Source of the DNA: Porticoccaceae bacterium
Lineage (GTDB): Bacteria > Pseudomonadota > Gammaproteobacteria > Pseudomonadales > Porticoccaceae
Direction of reading: 5' to 3'
Assembly: GCA_023228865.1 (NCBI GenBank)
Contig: JALOAH010000002.1
Coordinates: 51,579 to 115,578 of the forward strand
Length of the DNA: 64,000 nucleotides
Under the pieces are notes generated by a model. That model was not told where the DNA came from. It searched no databases and saw only the letters and a list, made by a program, of their open reading frames with translations. How positions within the stretch are numbered: position 1 is the stretch's first letter; each line of letters opens with the position of its first letter. Both the position numbers and the translations under genes were made by a program. This document shows, one piece after another, positions 9,178 to 18,887 of the stretch.

Positions 9178-9423
9178 ATGCTTATCAAATTCATCATCGT
9201 TGTGCTGTTTATCGCCGTGGTTGTCAGCCTGAGTAGCGGACTTTATTTCCTGATGAAAGACGTCGGCAATCCACGCAAACGAACTCTCTACGCCCTCGGC
9301 ATTCGCGTTTCTCTCGCTGCCTTACTGGTGGCAACCATTACCTATGGCTTTGTCAGTGGCAAATTGAAAAGTACCGCCCCCTGGGACAAACAGCTGCATC
9401 CGCAAAATACTCGCCAGGAGTAA
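9178..9423 (+). CDS. Twin transmembrane protein (DUF2909-like)
   Basis: 81 residues from ATG 9178 with an AGGGA ribosome site; the frame is open further upstream but only as non-coding sequence. Two membrane helices (about residues 3-24 and 41-61) frame a short loop with MKDVGNPRKRTLYALGIRV, the signature of the small DUF2909 proteins found in Pseudomonas-type aa3 oxidase clusters (PA0109-like). It is encoded on the opposite strand to the oxidase genes and converges on subunit III. Precise role unknown; oxidase biogenesis is suggested by position only. Confidence 0.8.
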   Translation: MLIKFIIVVLFIAVVVSLSSGLYFLMKDVGNPRKRTLYALGIRVSLAALLVATITYGFVSGKLKSTAPWDKQLHPQNTRQE

Positions 9424-9474
9424 TCTGCCGAACCCCCTATGGGGAGTCTTGCAATATCCATAGCACGAATATGA

Positions 9475-9500
9475 AATGGCCAGGAATCTTCCTGGCCATT
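9475..9500. terminator. Perfect inverted repeat, probable bidirectional terminator
   Basis: Twelve-base arms AATGGCCAGGAA and TTCCTGGCCATT with almost no spacer lie between the convergent DUF2909 gene and ctaE. The arms are strong but no long U tract follows on either strand, so this could also be a protein site. The position between convergent genes favours transcription termination. Confidence 0.55.
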
Positions 9501-9529
9501 CACTGCTGGCTGTAACTGGTCAGATCAAA

Positions 9530-10402
9530 TCATGAACCCAGCACATAGACAAAAATAAACAGGCCGACCCAAACCACGTCGACAAAGTGCCAATACCAGG
9601 ATGAGGCCTCAAAACCAAAACAGTCATCGTGGCTGAAATGGCCTTTCAAACCTCTGATCAATTGCATCAGCAGCATAAAGGTACCCAGGGTGACGTGGGC
9701 GCCGTGGAAGCCGGTGAGCAGGAAAAACGTGGTTCCGTAGATACCGGATTTCAGGGTCAAACCGAGCTCCTGATAGGCTTCAATATACTCCTCCACCTGG
9801 AAGAAGAGAAACGCCACACCGAGGATGACCGTTGCCGCAAGCCACAGGTTAAAGCCTTTGCGGTTATCTTTTTTCAGCGCCGTGTGTGCGAAGTGAACAG
9901 TGACGCTGGAGGTCAGCAGCAGTATGGTGTTCACCAACGGCAGATGCCAGGGGTCGATAATGTCATTGGGGCCCTGGAATTCGGCAGCAGAGCCATTGGC
10001 AGCCATATCCGGTGTCGCATACAAGGGCCAGGAGAACTCAAAACCATTCCACAGCAAATCGGAACTGGCTTCCAGATGGGAGGAAGACACCATGCGCACA
10101 TAGAAGAGGGCGCCAAAAAATGCCGCAAAGAACATCACTTCTGAAAAAATAAACCAGCCCATGCCCCAAACGTAGGATCTTTTCAGTTGCGCGCTGTTCA
10201 TGCCCGCCATGTTCTCTTTGATCACCAGATTGAACCAGGTGTAGAGAACAAAGGCCAGAACCAGGCTGCCAAGCAGGAAGACCATCGCCGTACCGCCCTG
10301 TACCCAGGTGGCGGCGCCGTAGGCGGTTAGCCCCATTCCCAGGGCAGTGAAGAGTGGCAGCTTGCTGCTCTCGGGAACGTAATAGTTGCTATCAGTTGCC
10401 AT
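9530..10402 (-). CDS. ctaE: Cytochrome c oxidase subunit III
   Basis: 290 residues, seven membrane helices. The N-terminal YYVPESSKLPLFTALGMG is followed by RSYVWGMGWFIFSEVMFFAAFFGALFY-type helix III residues, the FQVEEYIEAY motif with the conserved acidic residues, and the TGFHGAHVTLG and SWYWHFVDVVW motifs. Subunit III lines oxygen and proton entry and stabilises subunit I. It follows ctaG by 39 bases in the same operon. Confidence 0.94.
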   Translation of the reverse strand: MATDSNYYVPESSKLPLFTALGMGLTAYGAATWVQGGTAMVFLLGSLVLAFVLYTWFNLVIKENMAGMNSAQLKRSYVWGMGWFIFSEVMFFAAFFGALFYVRMVSSSHLEASSDLLWNGFEFSWPLYATPDMAANGSAAEFQGPNDIIDPWHLPLVNTILLLTSSVTVHFAHTALKKDNRKGFNLWLAATVILGVAFLFFQVEEYIEAYQELGLTLKSGIYGTTFFLLTGFHGAHVTLGTFMLLMQLIRGLKGHFSHDDCFGFEASSWYWHFVDVVWVGLFIFVYVLGS

Positions 10403-10441
10403 TATTTTTCTCCGAATTTGTACCGCTTTTCCGAAACATTA

Positions 10442-10996
10442 TTAGTTGGTAGAGGCTGTCAAAGGCGCGTCACTGCGTCCGGTGATATCAAACAATGTGT
10501 AAGACAGAGTGATAGTGTGGACTGCACTGGGCAGATCCCTGTCGACAATAAACACTAGCGGCAATTCCGCCTCTGCGCCCGCAGCCAGGGGCTGCTGATT
10601 AAAACAAAAGCATTCGGTCTTAAGGAAATACCGCGCCGCATTGATGGGCGATACACTGGGTATGGCCTGAGCCACCATGTCCTTGCTGGTGGTATTTTTC
10701 GCCATAAACTTGACGGGTACAGCCGCGCCAGGATGAACCCGTACTTCGTGCACCATGGGTTTAAAGTCCCACGGCATGGCGCCATTGTTAGTGGCAACAA
10801 ACTGCACTCGAACCGTTCTGCTCTCATCAATCACTGATTCTTCGGGGACATATTTGCCCCCGGTTTTACCCCCCAGGCCGGTGATGTCACAAAAGACATC
10901 ATAGATGGGCGGCAAAACAAAAATGGCGAAAAAAAACATGGCAACAGCACCGCCGAGGAGCTTAACAACCAACCGCTGAGTTGGGCTTGTCACCAT
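10442..10996 (-). CDS. ctaG: Cytochrome oxidase copper assembly protein CtaG/Cox11
   Basis: 184 residues: N-terminal membrane anchor (about residues 10-30), then the Cox11 beta-sandwich. The copper motif is visible as ECFCFNQQ (about residues 128-135), preceded by the partner Cys in DVFCDITGLGG and followed by the LPLVFIVDRDLP strand. It delivers copper to the CuB site of subunit I. Located directly after ctaD (13 bases), as in Pseudomonas. Confidence 0.93.
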   Translation of the reverse strand: MVTSPTQRLVVKLLGGAVAMFFFAIFVLPPIYDVFCDITGLGGKTGGKYVPEESVIDESRTVRVQFVATNNGAMPWDFKPMVHEVRVHPGAAVPVKFMAKNTTSKDMVAQAIPSVSPINAARYFLKTECFCFNQQPLAAGAEAELPLVFIVDRDLPSAVHTITLSYTLFDITGRSDAPLTASTN

Positions 10997-11009
10997 GTGT
11001 TATCTCTCC

Positions 11010-12563
11010 CTATTTCACTTCTGGGGGCGTTGAAAAGGTGTGATAGGGAGCCGGGGTGGGCACAGTCCACTCCAGGCCTTCAGCGCCTTCCCAGGTTTTG
11101 GGTTCAGTGACTGGCTTGCCCGCCACGATGGTGGCGATAACATTGTAGAGGAACAGCAGCTGGGCGGCGCCGTACATGAACGCCCCTATACTGGAGACCA
11201 TATTCCAATCCGCGAATTGCAGCGCGTAATCCGCGTAGCGACGGGGCATGCCCGCCAAGCCAAGGAAATGCTGGGGGAAGAAGGTGATATTGAAACCGAT
11301 AAAGGCAATCCAGAATTGCAGCTTGCCCATGGTTTCGTTGTACATTTTTCCGCACCACTTCGGAAGCCAGTAGTACACTGCACCTGTACCAGAGAATACG
11401 GCGCCGGCCACCATGACATAGTGAAAGTGAGCCACCACAAAATAGGTGTCGTGGTACTGGATATCCGAGGGCGCAATGGCCAGCATCAATCCGGTAAAGC
11501 CACCGATGGTAAACAGAATCACAAAGGCGATGGCAAAGAGCATGGGCGTTTCAAACGACATCGCACCTTTGAACATGGTGGCGACCCAGTTGAACACTTT
11601 CACCCCGGTGGGCACCGCAATCAGCATGGTGGCGTACATGAAGTAGAGCTCACCGGTCAGCGGCATACCCACGGTGAACATGTGGTGCGCCCAGACGATA
11701 AACGACAGGAACGCAATCGCCGCAGTGGCATAGACCATAGAGGAGTAGCCAAACAGCGGCTTGCGGCTGAAGGTGGGGATAATCGCTGAGATCACACCAA
11801 AGGCGGGCAGGATGATGATATACACCTCGGGATGGCCGAAGAACCAGAACACGTGCTGGAACAATACAGGGTCGCCACCACCTGCGGCATTAAAGAAACT
11901 GGTGCCGAAGTTGATATCCATCAGCATCATGGTCACTGCGCCCGCCAGAACTGGCATAACGGCAATCAGCAGGAAAGCGGTAATCAACCAGGTCCATACG
12001 AAAAGGGGCATTTTCATCATGGTCATGCCAGGGGCGCGCAGATTGAGCACGGTGGCAATGATATTGATGGAACCCATAATCGAGGATGCGCCCATGATAT
12101 GAATGGCGAAGATGAAATAATTGACCGATGGCGGCGCGTATGTTGTCGACAGGGGTGCATAGAAAGTCCAACCGAAGTTGGGGGCGCCGCCCTCCATAAA
12201 CAGGGTGGAGGACAGAATCGCAAACGCAAAGGGCAGTATCCAGAAGCTGAGGTTGTTCATCCTCGGCAGTGCCATATCCGGGGCACCGATCTGGAGGGGA
12301 ATCATCCAGTTGGCGAGCCCGACAAACGCGGGCATGATGGCGCCAAACACCATTACCAGGCCGTGCATTGTCGTCATCTGATTAAAGAATTCCGGACGAA
12401 TAATTTGCATGCCGGGCTGAAAAAGCTCGGCGCGAATGACCATTGCAAAGAAACCACCCAGCAGAAACATGGTAAAACTGAACCAGAGATACAGGGTGCC
12501 AATGTCTTTATGATTGGTGGTAAAGAGCCAGCGGCCAATACCTTTAGCGGGACCATGTGCCAT
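11010..12563 (-). CDS. ctaD: Cytochrome c oxidase subunit I
   Basis: 517 residues, twelve membrane helices. Heme a and heme a3/CuB ligands can be read: the first His in MHGLVMVFG, the FFGHPEVYI motif with the cross-linked His-Tyr pair, the AHHMF His pair, and the HFHYVMVAG pair in helix X. The D-channel Asn/Asp region and the K-channel Lys segment are in usual positions. This is the catalytic, proton-pumping subunit of the aa3-type oxidase in the inner membrane. It is 14 bases behind ctaC. Confidence 0.96.
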   Translation of the reverse strand: MAHGPAKGIGRWLFTTNHKDIGTLYLWFSFTMFLLGGFFAMVIRAELFQPGMQIIRPEFFNQMTTMHGLVMVFGAIMPAFVGLANWMIPLQIGAPDMALPRMNNLSFWILPFAFAILSSTLFMEGGAPNFGWTFYAPLSTTYAPPSVNYFIFAIHIMGASSIMGSINIIATVLNLRAPGMTMMKMPLFVWTWLITAFLLIAVMPVLAGAVTMMLMDINFGTSFFNAAGGGDPVLFQHVFWFFGHPEVYIIILPAFGVISAIIPTFSRKPLFGYSSMVYATAAIAFLSFIVWAHHMFTVGMPLTGELYFMYATMLIAVPTGVKVFNWVATMFKGAMSFETPMLFAIAFVILFTIGGFTGLMLAIAPSDIQYHDTYFVVAHFHYVMVAGAVFSGTGAVYYWLPKWCGKMYNETMGKLQFWIAFIGFNITFFPQHFLGLAGMPRRYADYALQFADWNMVSSIGAFMYGAAQLLFLYNVIATIVAGKPVTEPKTWEGAEGLEWTVPTPAPYHTFSTPPEVK

Positions 12564-12577
12564 GATATTACCCTCCC

Positions 12578-13729
12578 TTATTGGCCTTGTTTGAATTTGA
12601 GAACATCAATGGGCTGAACCACATCGCCCATGTCATTGCCCCAGGCATTGCGCTCGTAGGTAATAATGGCGGCTATATCCACTTCAGACAGCTGGGCGCC
12701 AAAGGCCTGCATGGCCGTGCCAGGTTTACCATTAACAACAATGTCGAGATGACCGGCCAGCTCTCCGGTGGTGATGACGCCGCCCTTCATGGCGGGGAAC
12801 ACACCGGGAATACCTTCACCATTGGTCTGGTGACAGGCAGCGCAGGAGCGGTTGTAGGCTTCTTCGCCCTTGGCCATCAACTCATCCTTGGTAAAGACTT
12901 TTTCGGTGAGCTCGCGCATAGCCGCAGCCTCGGCCTTTTTATTGCCGATCCACTCCTGGTATTCCGCTTTCTCAACCACGCGAACAACTACGGGCATAAA
13001 GGCGTGACCCTGGCCACAGAGCTCGGTACAGGCGCCGCGGTAGATGCCGGTCTTGTCTACTTTCGCCCAGGTTTCATTGATAAATCCGGGAATGGCGTCT
13101 TTCTTGACGCCGAAATCCGTCATCCACCAGGAGTGAATCACGTCCTTGGCGGTGATCAGGAAACGAACCTTGGTATCGACGGGAATAACCAGAGGTTCAT
13201 TGACCTCCTGAAGGTAAAACTCACCTTTTTCCCCCTGGTTGTAAATTTCAGATTCCGGTGTTGCCAGCTCACTCATAAAGGCAACATCTTCACCCAGATA
13301 TTCGTACTGCCACTTCCACTGATAGCCGGTTACCTTGATATCCAGCTCGGCATCATCGGTGTCGTAAAGATTGATCAGTGCAGTGGTGGCGGGAATCGCC
13401 ATAACGATGAGAATCAGCGCTGGAATAACGGTCCAGGCGATTTCTACGGTGGTGCTTTCATGGAAATTGGCGGCTTTATAGCCTTTCGACTTGCGGTGGG
13501 CAATCATGCTGTAGAACATAACACCAAACACCAATACACCTATCACCACACTGATCCAGAATATGATCATGTGCAGGTCATAGATTTGCCGGCTCACTTC
13601 TGTGACACCGGGGGTCATGTTGATCACCTCACTCCACATACCGCCCTCTGCCATGGAATTGGCAGCCAGCGGCAATAGCAGCAAGGGAGCAAGCATGCGA
13701 ACGAACAGCTGCTCGGCTTTTGCTAACAT
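12578..13729 (-). CDS. ctaC: Cytochrome c oxidase subunit II with fused cytochrome c
   Basis: 383 residues. Signal peptide (about 1-27), two membrane helices, then the cupredoxin domain with the CuA motif CTELCGQGHAFM (about residue 220), and a C-terminal class I cytochrome c domain with the heme motif CAACH (about residue 290) and a distal Met in GTAMQAFG. The fusion makes the enzyme caa3-type, so the last electron carrier is covalently part of subunit II. First gene of the ctaC-D-G-E ... sco operon. Upstream control elements are listed separately. Confidence 0.95.
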   Translation of the reverse strand: MLAKAEQLFVRMLAPLLLLPLAANSMAEGGMWSEVINMTPGVTEVSRQIYDLHMIIFWISVVIGVLVFGVMFYSMIAHRKSKGYKAANFHESTTVEIAWTVIPALILIVMAIPATTALINLYDTDDAELDIKVTGYQWKWQYEYLGEDVAFMSELATPESEIYNQGEKGEFYLQEVNEPLVIPVDTKVRFLITAKDVIHSWWMTDFGVKKDAIPGFINETWAKVDKTGIYRGACTELCGQGHAFMPVVVRVVEKAEYQEWIGNKKAEAAAMRELTEKVFTKDELMAKGEEAYNRSCAACHQTNGEGIPGVFPAMKGGVITTGELAGHLDIVVNGKPGTAMQAFGAQLSEVDIAAIITYERNAWGNDMGDVVQPIDVLKFKQGQ

Positions 13730-13757
13730 TGCCCATTTACTCCGTGTTTATTTTTTA

Positions 13758-13787
13758 GATTTATTGAGATTTATTGAGATTTATTGC
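13758..13787. repeat. Three tandem copies of GATTTATTGA
   Basis: Copies at 13758-13767, 13768-13777 and 13778-13787 (last base differs). The unit equals about one helical turn and lies 29 bases in front of the ctaC start, probably in or near the 5' leader. It could be a regulator site, a bent segment or a slippage-prone leader. Confidence 0.85.
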
Positions 13788-13875
13788 GTAGCCCGCAGAT
13801 AACACTGGTTTTTTAGCAGTCTTGAGGGCGTGTCGGGGCAGTATATCAGAACAAATCGCCCTCAGTCACGATTAC

Positions 13876-13889
13876 TTGATCCAAATCAA
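13876..13889. promoter_or_regulatory. Perfect FNR/ANR box
   Basis: TTGATCCAAATCAA agrees with the consensus TTGAT-N4-ATCAA in all ten defined positions. It lies 147 bases from the ctaC start and 153 from the opposite gene, so it could control either. An oxygen-dependent regulation of the oxidase operon is the natural inference. Confidence 0.75.
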
Positions 13890-13946
13890 TCTCGCGCCAT
13901 CGCAAATGGCTTTACAAATGATGTGGCTCAGTACCTACATCTACGC

Positions 13947-13992
13947 AAACCGGGGTTAAACCGAAAACGAAACCGGCCAAACCGGGTTCGTT
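13947..13992. promoter_or_regulatory. Phased AAACCG hexamers and hairpin
   Basis: AAACCG occurs at 13947, 13958, 13970 and 13979, spaced 11, 12 and 9 bases, roughly one per helical turn. The last two form the arms of a hairpin, 13966-13976 (AACGAAACCGG) with 13982-13992 (CCGGGTTCGTT), one mismatch. Unassigned regulator-binding array or leader structure in front of the 14043 gene. Confidence 0.55.
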
Positions 13993-14042
13993 TATAAATA
14001 AATGTTCTTTGCAAATCCAGTTTTGGGGTCTACTGTTTTGTT

Positions 14043-14696
14043 ATGGATACCGTAACCATGCGCAACCACATTCTGGAGGCACGCCACCACGAAGACAACA
14101 CCCACGAACTTGCGCGCCTGCTGCAGGGCAGACTCCATCAGCTCCACAAAACCATCAACACAACCACCAGGGAACCTGAAAACGCCCTGCTGTCCTTTGT
14201 CGGCAGCTTTGTCGAACGCACCCCTGCGCTTATTGATACCCTCCATGAAATTGCCAGCAACACAAGGGAAGAAAGCATTATTGAAACCCTGACCGCCACC
14301 TGCATGGATTTTTTTTTATGGCCGCCACCACTACTGGAAGGCCGCCAGGGCATGAACAGCATTATGGCCAAAGCCTACCTGTGCCACAGAATCATCGAAG
14401 AATTCAACGACTGTCATCAGGTCTTCTGCAACTACCCGCTGCTCCCCCTGGACTTGACGTGTTCAAACCTGATTATTCATCAGCTTATCGGCGAACCCGT
14501 GGCCAATCTGCTGGATGATCTCATCCACAAAACCACGGCAACCCTGTGCGAGCAGTGCAACCTAAACAGCTATTCGGCTCCTGCCCCCACCGACAGAAAT
14601 CATCTCCTCGCGGTGTGCCGACGCAGAGCCCTGCTCGACGATCTCTCTCAAACCGCCATTATCAACAACGGTTTTCCCTGCGGCACCATTCACTGA
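14043..14696 (+). CDS. Protein of unknown function
   Basis: 217 residues. I do not recognise the family. The sequence is mostly helical and soluble, rich in His and Cys: HHEDNTHELARLL at the start, a central VERTPALIDTLHEIA helix, DFFLWPPPLLEGRQG, and a C-terminal part with several Cys (DCHQVFC, LCEQCN, AVCRRR). No signal peptide or membrane segment is obvious. There is no good ribosome site before ATG 14043; ATG 14058 is an alternative. Divergent from ctaC across the FNR-box region and convergent with yheV. Codon use resembles the neighbours, so it looks like a real gene. Confidence 0.65.
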   Translation: MDTVTMRNHILEARHHEDNTHELARLLQGRLHQLHKTINTTTREPENALLSFVGSFVERTPALIDTLHEIASNTREESIIETLTATCMDFFLWPPPLLEGRQGMNSIMAKAYLCHRIIEEFNDCHQVFCNYPLLPLDLTCSNLIIHQLIGEPVANLLDDLIHKTTATLCEQCNLNSYSAPAPTDRNHLLAVCRRRALLDDLSQTAIINNGFPCGTIH

Positions 14697-14709
14697 CCGG
14701 CACCGGCTT

Positions 14710-14949
14710 TTATCCCCTATCGGGCTCCACCAGCTTGACAGGTTTAATCTCTTGCCGGCGCTCTTCAGGGCTTTTATTCACTCGAGTCTCTAGCTCCCTG
14801 CCGGCATAATGGATGCGCATTTCGTCGCTGAAACCGCAGCTCACGCACTCCCGGTACTGCTTGTCGCCGTCCTTAAACATGACCAGCCGATCCATGGCTG
14901 CGCACTTCGGGCACACAGCCCCTGCTATAAAGCGTTTTGTCACCGTCAT
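14710..14949 (-). CDS. yheV: YheV-family metal-binding protein
   Basis: 79 residues. Two CxxC pairs, CPKC (about residue 13) and CVSC (about 35), make a small zinc-ribbon, followed by a basic tail with RVNKSPEERRQEIKPV. The N-terminal KRFIAGA...C and the GFSDEMR stretch are typical of the DUF2387/YheV family, usually encoded next to prlC. Function unknown. Convergent with the gene at 14043. Confidence 0.85.
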   Translation of the reverse strand: MTVTKRFIAGAVCPKCAAMDRLVMFKDGDKQYRECVSCGFSDEMRIHYAGRELETRVNKSPEERRQEIKPVKLVEPDRG

Positions 14950-15022
14950 TGTTATTCACCATTGAATCGCACCACCAAGCCATTATTATACGGGTCTCGG
15001 CACTTTTACACAGGACAACACC

Positions 15023-15568
15023 ATGGCAGTACGCACATTCAAGGGCATCAGCCCGCAACTCGGAGAAAGGGTTTACGTCGATCCGGCGGCAACAGTTATC
15101 GGCGACGTGGTGCTCGGCGACGATGTATCCGTATGGCCAGGGGCAGTGGTTCGCGGCGACATGCACAAAATCCGCATCGGCAACCGCTCCAATGTCCAGG
15201 ACAATGCGGTGCTTCACATCACCCACGCCAGCGACTACAACCCCGAGGGCTGGCCGTTGATTATCGGCGACGATGTGGTGATCGGCCACCGCGCGCTGCT
15301 CCACGGCTGCACCCTGGGCAACCGCATCCTGGTGGGCAACGGTGCCATCGTTAACGACGGCGCCATCGTTGACGATGAGGTCATTATCGGCGCCGGCTGC
15401 GTTGTGCCGCCGGGCAAACATCTGGAAAGCGGTTATGTCTATGTGGGCAATCCCTGCAAGCAGGGCAGGGCGCTGAAAGACTCGGAACGAAGCTTTTTCC
15501 GTTATTCACCGGCAAACTACGTCAAACTCAAGGATCAGTACCTCGCCGAGCAAGGAGCCGACGCCTGA
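15023..15568 (+). CDS. Gamma-carbonic anhydrase family protein
   Basis: 181 residues of left-handed beta-helix hexapeptide repeats. RGDMHKIRIGNRSNVQDN, LHITHAS, IGDDVVIGHRALLHGC give the three zinc-binding His positions of the gamma class (YrdA/PaaY-like). The C-terminal helix (YVKLKDQYLAEQ) packs the trimer. Cytoplasmic; the actual activity of YrdA-like members is often low or unproved, so only family membership is claimed. ACAGGACAACACC precedes the start. Confidence 0.9.
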   Translation: MAVRTFKGISPQLGERVYVDPAATVIGDVVLGDDVSVWPGAVVRGDMHKIRIGNRSNVQDNAVLHITHASDYNPEGWPLIIGDDVVIGHRALLHGCTLGNRILVGNGAIVNDGAIVDDEVIIGAGCVVPPGKHLESGYVYVGNPCKQGRALKDSERSFFRYSPANYVKLKDQYLAEQGADA

Positions 15569-15570
15569 GC

Positions 15571-16332
15571 TTATAACCTCAGGCCGCCATCAATTTCCAA
15601 AACCCGACCATTGAAATAGTCATTGCTGAAAATAAACGCAGCGGCCTCAGCAATTTCTTTGGGTTCAGCCATGCGCTTCAAGGGCACCAGCTCTGCTATT
15701 TTTTGCAGTGCAGCAGGCTTCATATCTTCCAAAATAGGGGTTCTGACAAAGCCCGGCGCGATGGCGGCACTGCGTATACCGTGGCGGGACAACTCTTTCG
15801 ACCAGGTCACCGTCATGGCAATCACCCCGGCCTTGGCGGCGGCGTAGTTGGTCTGCCCCATATTGCCTGCGGCGGCAATACTGGAAATATTGATGATGCA
15901 TCCCCCTTGCCCTCCGGCCACCATCATCGCCGCCGCCTCGCGGCCACAGAGAAAAACCCCGGTGAGGTTGACAGCCATCACCGCCTGCCAGTCTGACAGG
16001 GGCATTTTATGGGTCACTCGACCATTTTCCGCCTTCACCAACAGGCCATCGCGAATAATGCCGGCATTGTTAACCAGGCCATTGAGCTGACCAAAATCGG
16101 CACCTATGGCTTGAAAAACAGTTTCAACCGCAGACTCATCGGCAATATCGGCGGTGTAAGATCTAGACTCCACCCCCGCTGCCGCCAGCACGGTTTGCGC
16201 CCGCTCGACAAGAATCCGGTTGCTGTCGATGAGGGCAATTCTTGCCCCATCAGCACCCAATTGCCGCGCCATCGCCAGCCCCAGACCACCCCCCGCGCCG
16301 GTAATCGCAATAACAGCACCATTGAGATTCAT
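15571..16332 (-). CDS. Short-chain dehydrogenase/reductase (FabG-like)
   Basis: 253 residues from ATG 16332, which overlaps the aroE stop (ATGA). Rossmann motif TGAGGGLG (about residues 11-18), DIADESAV, NNAG near residue 89, the catalytic Ser in ISSIAAAG, then Y-x3-K in NYAAAKAG, and PGFVRTPI. Complete classical SDR. The last residues GGLRL resemble 3-oxoacyl-ACP reductases, but substrate is not determined. Coupled to aroE and possibly part of the hemF-aroE-SDR operon. Confidence 0.85.
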   Translation of the reverse strand: MNLNGAVIAITGAGGGLGLAMARQLGADGARIALIDSNRILVERAQTVLAAAGVESRSYTADIADESAVETVFQAIGADFGQLNGLVNNAGIIRDGLLVKAENGRVTHKMPLSDWQAVMAVNLTGVFLCGREAAAMMVAGGQGGCIINISSIAAAGNMGQTNYAAAKAGVIAMTVTWSKELSRHGIRSAAIAPGFVRTPILEDMKPAALQKIAELVPLKRMAEPKEIAEAAAFIFSNDYFNGRVLEIDGGLRL

Positions 16333-17168
16333 TGTCCTGCCTCCTCTGCAAGGGTCGCGCGCAAGTGAGCGATCACTGCGGCGGTATTCGGCAAAACTCC
16401 GCGCCACAGGCGAAACGATTCCGCCGCCTGCTCCACCAGCATGCCGAGACCATCCGCTCGATTTACAGCCCCCAGAGTTTCGACCCAGCGCAAAAACACT
16501 GTGGGCTCACTGCCGTACATCATGTCGTAGCAACGGGTGGCTGGTGTCACCAGGGTTTCCGGCAGCGGCGGCAAATCCCCCGATAAACTGGCGCTGGTGC
16601 CATTGATAATGACATCAAACTGCTGCCCGGCAAGGGCGCTAAAACCACAGCCAACCACTACACCGAGATCGGCAAAGGCATTTGCCAGATCCACGGCTTT
16701 GGCCTCGGTGCGGTTGGCAATGGTGACTGCCGCGGGTTTCTGCTCCAGCAACGGCTCCAGCACTCCGCGCACGGCGCCGCCGGCTCCCAAAATCAGGATA
16801 TTTTTAGCGGCGAGCGCCCAACCCAGATTAACCACCATATCCCGCACCATGCCGGCGCCGTCGGTATTATCGCCGAGAATCACCCCAGAATCCTGGCGAA
16901 AAAGGGTGTTGACCGCTTGCGCGCGACGGGCGCGTGATGTCAGTTTCCCCGCATACTCATAGGCATCCACCTTAAACGGCAGGGTAATATTCAGCCCCCG
17001 GCCGCCGCGGGCAAAAAAACTGTCCGCCGCTGCCCTGAAGCCCCCCAGCTCAACCAGTTGCCGCTGATAGCTGATGTCCTGACCGGTCTGGATGGCAAAT
17101 TGGGCGTGAATGTCCGGCGAGCGGGAATGCTTAACCGGGTTGCCAAAAACCCCATAGTTGTCTGTCAT
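16329..17168 (-). CDS. aroE: Shikimate dehydrogenase
   Basis: 279 residues. The substrate-binding N-domain has FGNPVKHSRSPDIHAQFA and the catalytic Lys in NITLPFKVDAYEY, then NTLF and DNTDGAGMVRD with the catalytic Asp. The NADP domain has GAGGAVRGVLEPL and NRTEAKA. It reduces 3-dehydroshikimate in aromatic amino acid synthesis. Five bases behind hemF, as in the Pseudomonas order dprA-tsaC-hemF-aroE. Confidence 0.95.
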   Translation of the reverse strand: MTDNYGVFGNPVKHSRSPDIHAQFAIQTGQDISYQRQLVELGGFRAAADSFFARGGRGLNITLPFKVDAYEYAGKLTSRARRAQAVNTLFRQDSGVILGDNTDGAGMVRDMVVNLGWALAAKNILILGAGGAVRGVLEPLLEQKPAAVTIANRTEAKAVDLANAFADLGVVVGCGFSALAGQQFDVIINGTSASLSGDLPPLPETLVTPATRCYDMMYGSEPTVFLRWVETLGAVNRADGLGMLVEQAAESFRLWRGVLPNTAAVIAHLRATLAEEAGQ

Positions 17169-17173
17169 GGTCT

Positions 17174-18653
<1,480 letters not shown>

Positions 18654-18887
18654 AGGACTTTAGGGTCTCGCCGTTGAGTTTAACGCTGAAGCGCGAGGCT
18701 ACAGGAATCAGTTTTAGAGAGCAATCTGCAGCGCAGCGTTTAACCCCAGTATTGCACCAGTACGCTACCGGATCGAGGCCTTCAACCTATATAAAGGCTC
18801 GGCAGAATATTTGCCCTGCAGACGGCTTGGCACCGGTTGCGCTTGCCGGTTTTTGGCAGGTTCAGCGCCCTATTCGGGTTACCCCCA

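Larger units (their letters stand above)
13730..14042. other. Control region between ctaC and the 217-aa gene
   Basis: 313 bases with no gene, between two divergently transcribed genes. It contains a triplicated 10-mer next to ctaC, a perfect FNR-type palindrome, and a cluster of phased AAACCG hexamers ending in a hairpin. Each is given its own entry. Confidence 0.7.
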
